Shown: positions 6,583 to 8,709 of the stretch, one piece after another
How the letters are laid out: each line of letters begins with the position of its first letter
How positions within the stretch are numbered: position 1 is the stretch's first letter
Assembly (NCBI GenBank): GCA_016776705.1
Contig: JADHSW010000123.1
Coordinates: 1-8,709 of the forward strand
DNA length: 8,709 nt
From: Rhodospirillales bacterium
GTDB taxonomy: Bacteria; Pseudomonadota; Alphaproteobacteria; Rhodospirillales; JABHCV01
Direction of reading: 5' to 3'
The notes under the pieces: model-generated
The model's database searches: none
What the model was told of the DNA's origin: nothing
The model's input: only the letters and a program-made list of their open reading frames with translations
Position numbers and translations under genes: made by a program

Positions 6583-6596
6583 CGATATCTGCAATC

Positions 6597-7772
6597 CTAT
6601 CCTGTCCGTATCGGTTCCGTCCCCTCGCTTAGGATTGCCAAGTATTCTTGATAGACGTAAAGCCGGTCGCGTCGGCGTCCAGTGGTTTCATGAAGGATGC
6701 CGAGTTCTTGTAAATGCTTGGCTGATTTCCGAACGGTTGGCGCTGATATACTTATGGCCTTGGCGGCGACGGGAACGGATAATACCGCGTGTTTTTGCAG
6801 GTATTCGTGAATGCGCAGCACCGAAGAGGCCGCGCGTCCGAGTTCGCCAATCCGGCCTCGGTCTTTCTCGAAGAGTGCAAGTATTTGTGTTGCCGCGTCC
6901 GTCGCCTGGGTGGCCGTTTGCGTTACGCCTTCCAGGAAGAATTCCAGCCATGTTTCCCATGCGCCCGCCTCGCGCACGCGCTGTAGAAAGTCGTAATAGG
7001 CGTTACGATTAGATTTGAGGTAGAGGCTGAGATAAAGGATAGGCTCTTTTAGCACCCCATCGGCACATAACAGGAAAGTTACAAGAAGCCGCCCCAATCG
7101 ACCATTGCCGTCAAGGAAGGGGTGGATCGTTTCAAACTGCACATGGGCCAGGGCGGCCTTGACGAGGACGGGGAGTTTTACGCCGTCGTCGTGCAGGAAG
7201 GTTTCCAACGCGCCCAAGCACTCCATGAGCTTTTCCGGGGGCGGCGGAACATACGTTGCATTTCCGGGCCGGGTGCCGCCTATCCAGTTTTGCGAACGCC
7301 GGAATTCGCCGGGTTCCAGGTTGGCGCCCCGTCCGTCTTGCAGCAGGATCGCGTGAATTTCCCGCAGAAGGCGGAGCGACAACGGAAAACCTTCGCGCAT
7401 TCTTTCTAACCCGTGGGTCATCGCGGCCACATAGTTGGAAACCTCGCGCACGTCGTCGAGCGGCACGCCGGGAACCTGTTCGCTTTCGTATAGAAGCAGG
7501 TCGGAGAAGGATGATTGCGTTCCCTCGATTTGCGAAGAAAGCAACGCCTCCTTGCGCACGTATAGGTATAGGAACAGATCGGTATCGGGTAGCAGGCTGG
7601 TTATGCCGTCCAACCGGCCAAGGGCCTGGGTGGCTTGGTCAATGAGCGGGTACAGGTTATCAAGTTCGATTGGCGGCGTTGGTGGCAATGGCGGAGGGAT
7701 ATAGGCGTGAAAGCTCTCTCCCGCCGCCGTGGACGTTATGTAGGCGCCAATACGGTCTTGCCTGTCTCCCAT
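6597..7772 (-). CDS. fic: Class II Fic protein (AMPylase family) with C-terminal winged helix
   Basis: This 391-residue protein probably transfers AMP from ATP to a hydroxyl side chain of a target protein. The Fic signature HPFLDGNGRLGR is intact at 217-228, with catalytic H217 and the anion-hole glycines and arginines. The substrate-positioning flap (GEFRRSQNWIGG, 155-166) is present. S79-x-x-x-E83-G84 (SSQIEG) matches the N-terminal inhibitory helix motif of class II Fic proteins, so it is likely self-inhibited and needs no separate antitoxin. Residues 315-381 form a winged helix-turn-helix (SVPVAAKAISISAPTVRKSAKHLQELGIL), suggesting DNA binding or self-regulation. The ATG has AGAAAGG 9 nt upstream, within a hairpin. 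It is a single gene, convergent with the lactonase and unrelated to sugar metabolism; beside an integrase remnant it is probably acquired accessory cargo. Its target is unknown. Confidence 0.95.
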   Translation of the reverse strand: MGDRQDRIGAYITSTAAGESFHAYIPPPLPPTPPIELDNLYPLIDQATQALGRLDGITSLLPDTDLFLYLYVRKEALLSSQIEGTQSSFSDLLLYESEQVPGVPLDDVREVSNYVAAMTHGLERMREGFPLSLRLLREIHAILLQDGRGANLEPGEFRRSQNWIGGTRPGNATYVPPPPEKLMECLGALETFLHDDGVKLPVLVKAALAHVQFETIHPFLDGNGRLGRLLVTFLLCADGVLKEPILYLSLYLKSNRNAYYDFLQRVREAGAWETWLEFFLEGVTQTATQATDAATQILALFEKDRGRIGELGRAASSVLRIHEYLQKHAVLSVPVAAKAISISAPTVRKSAKHLQELGILHETTGRRRDRLYVYQEYLAILSEGTEPIRTG

Positions 7773-7781
7773 ATCGCCGAA

Positions 7782-7810
7782 CCTTTCTTAGTGAAGCACT
7801 TTAAGAAAGG
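7782..7810 (-). promoter_or_regulatory. Hairpin sequestering the fic ribosome binding site
   Basis: In the fic transcript CCTTTCTT (7810-7803) can pair with AAGAAAGG (7789-7782), the fic Shine-Dalgarno. The stem continues, after a 2-nt bulge, with AGTG/CACT (7800-7797 with 7793-7790) closed by a 3-nt loop, giving 12 paired positions. The start codon lies 9 nt beyond the stem. Such a structure should hold translation down until it is opened. As DNA it is also an inverted repeat and could be an operator for the Fic winged helix. Confidence 0.6.
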
Positions 7811-7812
7811 AT

Positions 7813-7824
7813 CGTTACGTAACG
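7813..7824. promoter_or_regulatory. Perfect palindrome upstream of fic
   Basis: CGTTACGTAACG is a perfect 12-bp palindrome about 40 bp before the fic start, with a further GGTAAC at 7829-7834 repeating the half site. It is placed where a promoter-proximal operator would lie. No convincing -35/-10 pair was found, so the fic promoter itself is not called. Confidence 0.45.
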
Positions 7825-7833
7825 TATAGGTAA

Positions 7834-7998
7834 CCATGGCCGATGTTCGATCTTGCTCTGCTGGCGATACGGATCGAACGGGTCGGGCAGGTGCTCCGGC
7901 CAACCATGCCGCTGCGCTGTCTTGAGCACCATGCTCAAGGTCACGACCTCATTGTGAATGGTCTTGTGGGCGGGCGGCTTCCAATATGCCTCCACCGA
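7834..7998 (-). pseudogene. Remnant of a tyrosine-type integrase
   Basis: About 54 codons without their flanks read VEAYWK, then KTIHNEVVTLSMVLKTAQRHGW and DPYRQQSKIEHRPW. These resemble the end of the core-binding (SAM-like) domain and the linker into the catalytic domain of site-specific tyrosine recombinases. An in-frame TAG lies immediately upstream (7999-8001) and similarity stops after HRPW at about 7834, just before the fic upstream region. No catalytic R-H-R-Y part is present anywhere in the window. It is therefore an internal fragment left after deletion or replacement by the fic segment. Its position next to a tRNA 3' fragment fits an integrase of a tRNA-targeting element. The reading is from recalled family sequence, not an alignment. 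Confidence 0.7.
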
Positions 7999-8025
7999 CT
8001 ATTTCGGTTGTTTGTCCCGGACAAC

Positions 8026-8064
8026 AAAAAGCCCTTAACACATTGATGTTAAGGGATTTTTTTT
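8026..8064. terminator. Strong bidirectional intrinsic terminator
   Basis: CCCTTAACA (8032-8040) pairs perfectly with TGTTAAGGG (8047-8055) around a 6-nt loop. Eight Ts follow on the plus strand (8057-8064) and five on the minus strand (complement of 8026-8030). On the minus strand it directly follows the CCA end of the tRNA fragment, so it is most likely the original tRNA terminator carried along with it. Confidence 0.85.
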
Positions 8065-8113
8065 GGTTGCGGGGGTAGGATTTGAACCTACGACCTTCAG
8101 GTTATGAGCCGGA
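8064..8113 (-). tRNA. 3' portion of initiator tRNA-Met (CAU), 5' half missing: attachment-site remnant
   Basis: Read on the minus strand, the segment has an anticodon loop CTCATAA with CAU at 8106-8104, the anticodon-stem strand CCTGA, a T-arm GTAGG-TTCAAAT-CCTAC, the acceptor strand CCCCGCA, a discriminator A and an encoded CCA ending at 8064. An A at position 72 fits the C1:A72 mismatch of initiator tRNA. On the 5' side the anticodon stem reads TCCGG where TCAGG would be needed, and beyond 8114 there is no D-arm or 5' acceptor strand. This cannot be a functional tRNA. Displaced 3' halves like this are the typical att duplication left by tyrosine-integrase elements. Confidence 0.85.
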
Positions 8114-8293
8114 CATACCATTTGATAACTCATTGATAAATACCATTTTTTTCGATCATCTCTCATTTATGTGTAAAATACTGTGTAAGTTTCTTCATCC
8201 GACCTGCGTTACTGTGGGACCTCGGAGCGTCGCAAGATGGTTTGTGGCGCTTTCGGTCAATATGCGTGACCACCCACCCCAGACAATCCTCCG

Positions 8294-8334
8294 CGCTCTT
8301 GACATCCTCCCCGTTCCGGCTAAGGTTTTTCCTG
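8294..8334 (+). promoter_or_regulatory. Promoter candidate for the IclR gene, or a decayed IS200/IS605 end
   Basis: TTGACA (8299-8304) with TAAGGT after 16 bp could be a -35/-10 pair, though the -10 is poor. The same bases, CTCTTGACATCCTCCCCG and then a C-rich/G-rich stretch ending TTCCTG, also resemble from memory the hairpin ends that flank IS200/IS605-type TnpA/TnpB elements. The closing half of such a hairpin is not intact here. The two readings cannot be separated by eye. Confidence 0.3.
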
Positions 8335-8336
8335 TG

Positions 8337-8361
8337 GCGAAAATTTTTTCGCATTCCGAAA
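8337..8361. promoter_or_regulatory. Overlapping palindromes upstream of the IclR gene
   Basis: GCGAAAA (8337-8343) and TTTTCGC (8346-8352) form an inverted repeat around TT. TTTCG (8347-8351) and CGAAA (8357-8361) form a second one that shares its left arm. They lie about 55-80 bp before the start of the regulator, where an autoregulatory IclR-family operator would be expected. No experimental support; positional inference. Confidence 0.4.
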
Positions 8362-8416
8362 GTTTTGAATTGGCAGGGTGCGGTGTTGGTATCCTGAGGA
8401 ATTGGAGAAAGGTTTC

Positions 8417-8709
8417 GTGGTGGCTTCCGGTTCGGACAAGAGTCAGGTCCAATCCCTGGCCAAGGGCTTTCGGGTTCTTGAGGCCTTTTCCGCCGAGGAT
8501 CGGGAACTGACGCTGTCGGAAATTGCGGGCCGGGTCGGGCTCGATCCGGGGACCGTGTTTCGCATTCTAAGCACATTAACGACGCTCGGCTATCTGGACC
8601 GTGTTTCGGGAACCAAGCGGTTTCGGCTGACCCTCAAGGTGCTTGATCTAGGCTTTCACGCCATCGCGCGCACCGAGGTGCGCGATCTGGCGCGGCCCAT
8701 CCTGCGATC
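8417..8709 (+). CDS. IclR-family transcriptional regulator (N-terminal part, cut by window edge)
   Basis: The 97 visible residues are an IclR-type winged helix domain: VQSLAKGFRVLEAF (11-24), LTLSEIAGRVGLDPGTVFRI (31-50) as the helix-turn-helix, LSTLTTLGYLDRV (51-63), the wing RFRLTLKVLDLG (68-79), then the start of the linker helix (RTEVRDLARPIL). The ligand-sensing GAF-like domain lies beyond the window. Two GTG codons in a row (8417 and 8420) are both usable, with GGAG and AAAGG 5-13 nt upstream. The opening resembles regulators of aromatic-acid catabolism such as PcaR/PobR, but this is only a subfamily resemblance. Codons are more GC-rich than in the sugar-acid cluster, consistent with the chromosome resuming after the tRNA-linked scar. 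The target operon is not visible. Confidence 0.9.
   Translation, partial: MVASGSDKSQVQSLAKGFRVLEAFSAEDRELTLSEIAGRVGLDPGTVFRILSTLTTLGYLDRVSGTKRFRLTLKVLDLGFHAIARTEVRDLARPILR

Larger units (their letters stand above)
8114..8416. other. Non-coding stretch between tRNA fragment and IclR gene
   Basis: No gene is supported here. The left part (to about 8200) is AT-rich and holds small direct repeats: ATACCATTT at 8115-8123 and 8140-8148, TTGATA at 8122-8127 and 8133-8138, and TGTGTAA twice at about 8170-8188. These could be integrase arm-type sites beside the att core, but that is speculative. The right part is GC-richer and holds the putative control elements of the IclR gene. Confidence 0.5.

Noticed and set aside
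6597..7772. Fic as half of a two-gene toxin-antitoxin (FicTA) pair
   Set aside because: The inhibitory SxxxEG helix is within the protein itself (class II), and no small antitoxin gene lies beside it.
8064..8140. Complete tRNA-Met gene
   Set aside because: No D-arm or 5' acceptor strand is found beyond the anticodon stem, and that stem has a mismatch.
8082..8510. Open plus-strand frame of 142 codons
   Set aside because: Its first part is the antisense of the tRNA fragment and its end overlaps the IclR gene in another frame, a familiar false ORF.
8163..8576. Open minus-strand frame of 137 codons
   Set aside because: It is antisense to the IclR start; rich in P, R and K with no domain, as expected of a shadow frame in GC-rich DNA.
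1..8709. CRISPR array or phage structural genes
   Set aside because: No regularly spaced repeats of suitable length and no capsid, tail or terminase-like frames are seen; only the integrase fragment points to a mobile element.

Overview
The window looks like an alphaproteobacterial chromosome segment. The evidence is the TRAP/sugar-acid gene content, a tRNA 3' fragment that reads like alphaproteobacterial initiator tRNA-Met, mixed moderate-to-high GC coding, and an integrase remnant of a kind I associate with Rhodospirillales-like genomes. The genus cannot be fixed from the sequence alone.

Bases 1-6472 hold a complete-looking uptake and oxidation locus for a sugar or sugar acid, arranged around a 168-bp divergent control region. 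On the minus strand a GntR/FCD regulator (1159-1842) is translationally coupled to an enolase-superfamily sugar-acid dehydratase (1-1159, cut by the left edge). On the plus strand a TRAP transporter (binding protein 2011-3000, small membrane subunit 3063-3515, large permease 3512-4786) is followed by a classical SDR dehydrogenase (4770-5552) and an SMP-30/gluconolactonase-family lactonase (5582-6472). The simplest reading is: TRAP import, then oxidation by the SDR to a lactone (or oxidation of a later keto-deoxy intermediate), ring opening by the lactonase, and dehydration to a 2-keto-3-deoxy acid. The enzyme that cleaves or further oxidises that product is not in the window. The control region carries three related 12-bp sites whose centres are exactly 31 bp apart. 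Two of them lie inside the spacers of the two predicted divergent promoters.

Bases 6473-8113 look like an accessory or mobile scar: possible insertion-sequence end sequence just behind the lactonase, an 18-bp direct repeat, a minus-strand class II Fic protein (AMPylase family) whose ribosome binding site is buried in a hairpin, a short remnant of a tyrosine integrase, a strong terminator, and the 3' part of an initiator tRNA-Met without its 5' half. The last three are what is left at tRNA-targeted integration sites.

Bases 8114-8416 are non-coding. They start AT-rich with small direct repeats and end with palindromes in front of an IclR-family regulator (8417 to the right edge, cut), which begins more GC-rich and probably belongs to the next locus.

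The most original observations are the phased triple operator, the RBS-sequestering hairpin in front of fic, the stable hairpin separating the TRAP binding-protein gene from its membrane genes, and the decayed tRNA attachment site. I see no CRISPR array, rRNA gene or clearly new protein family.
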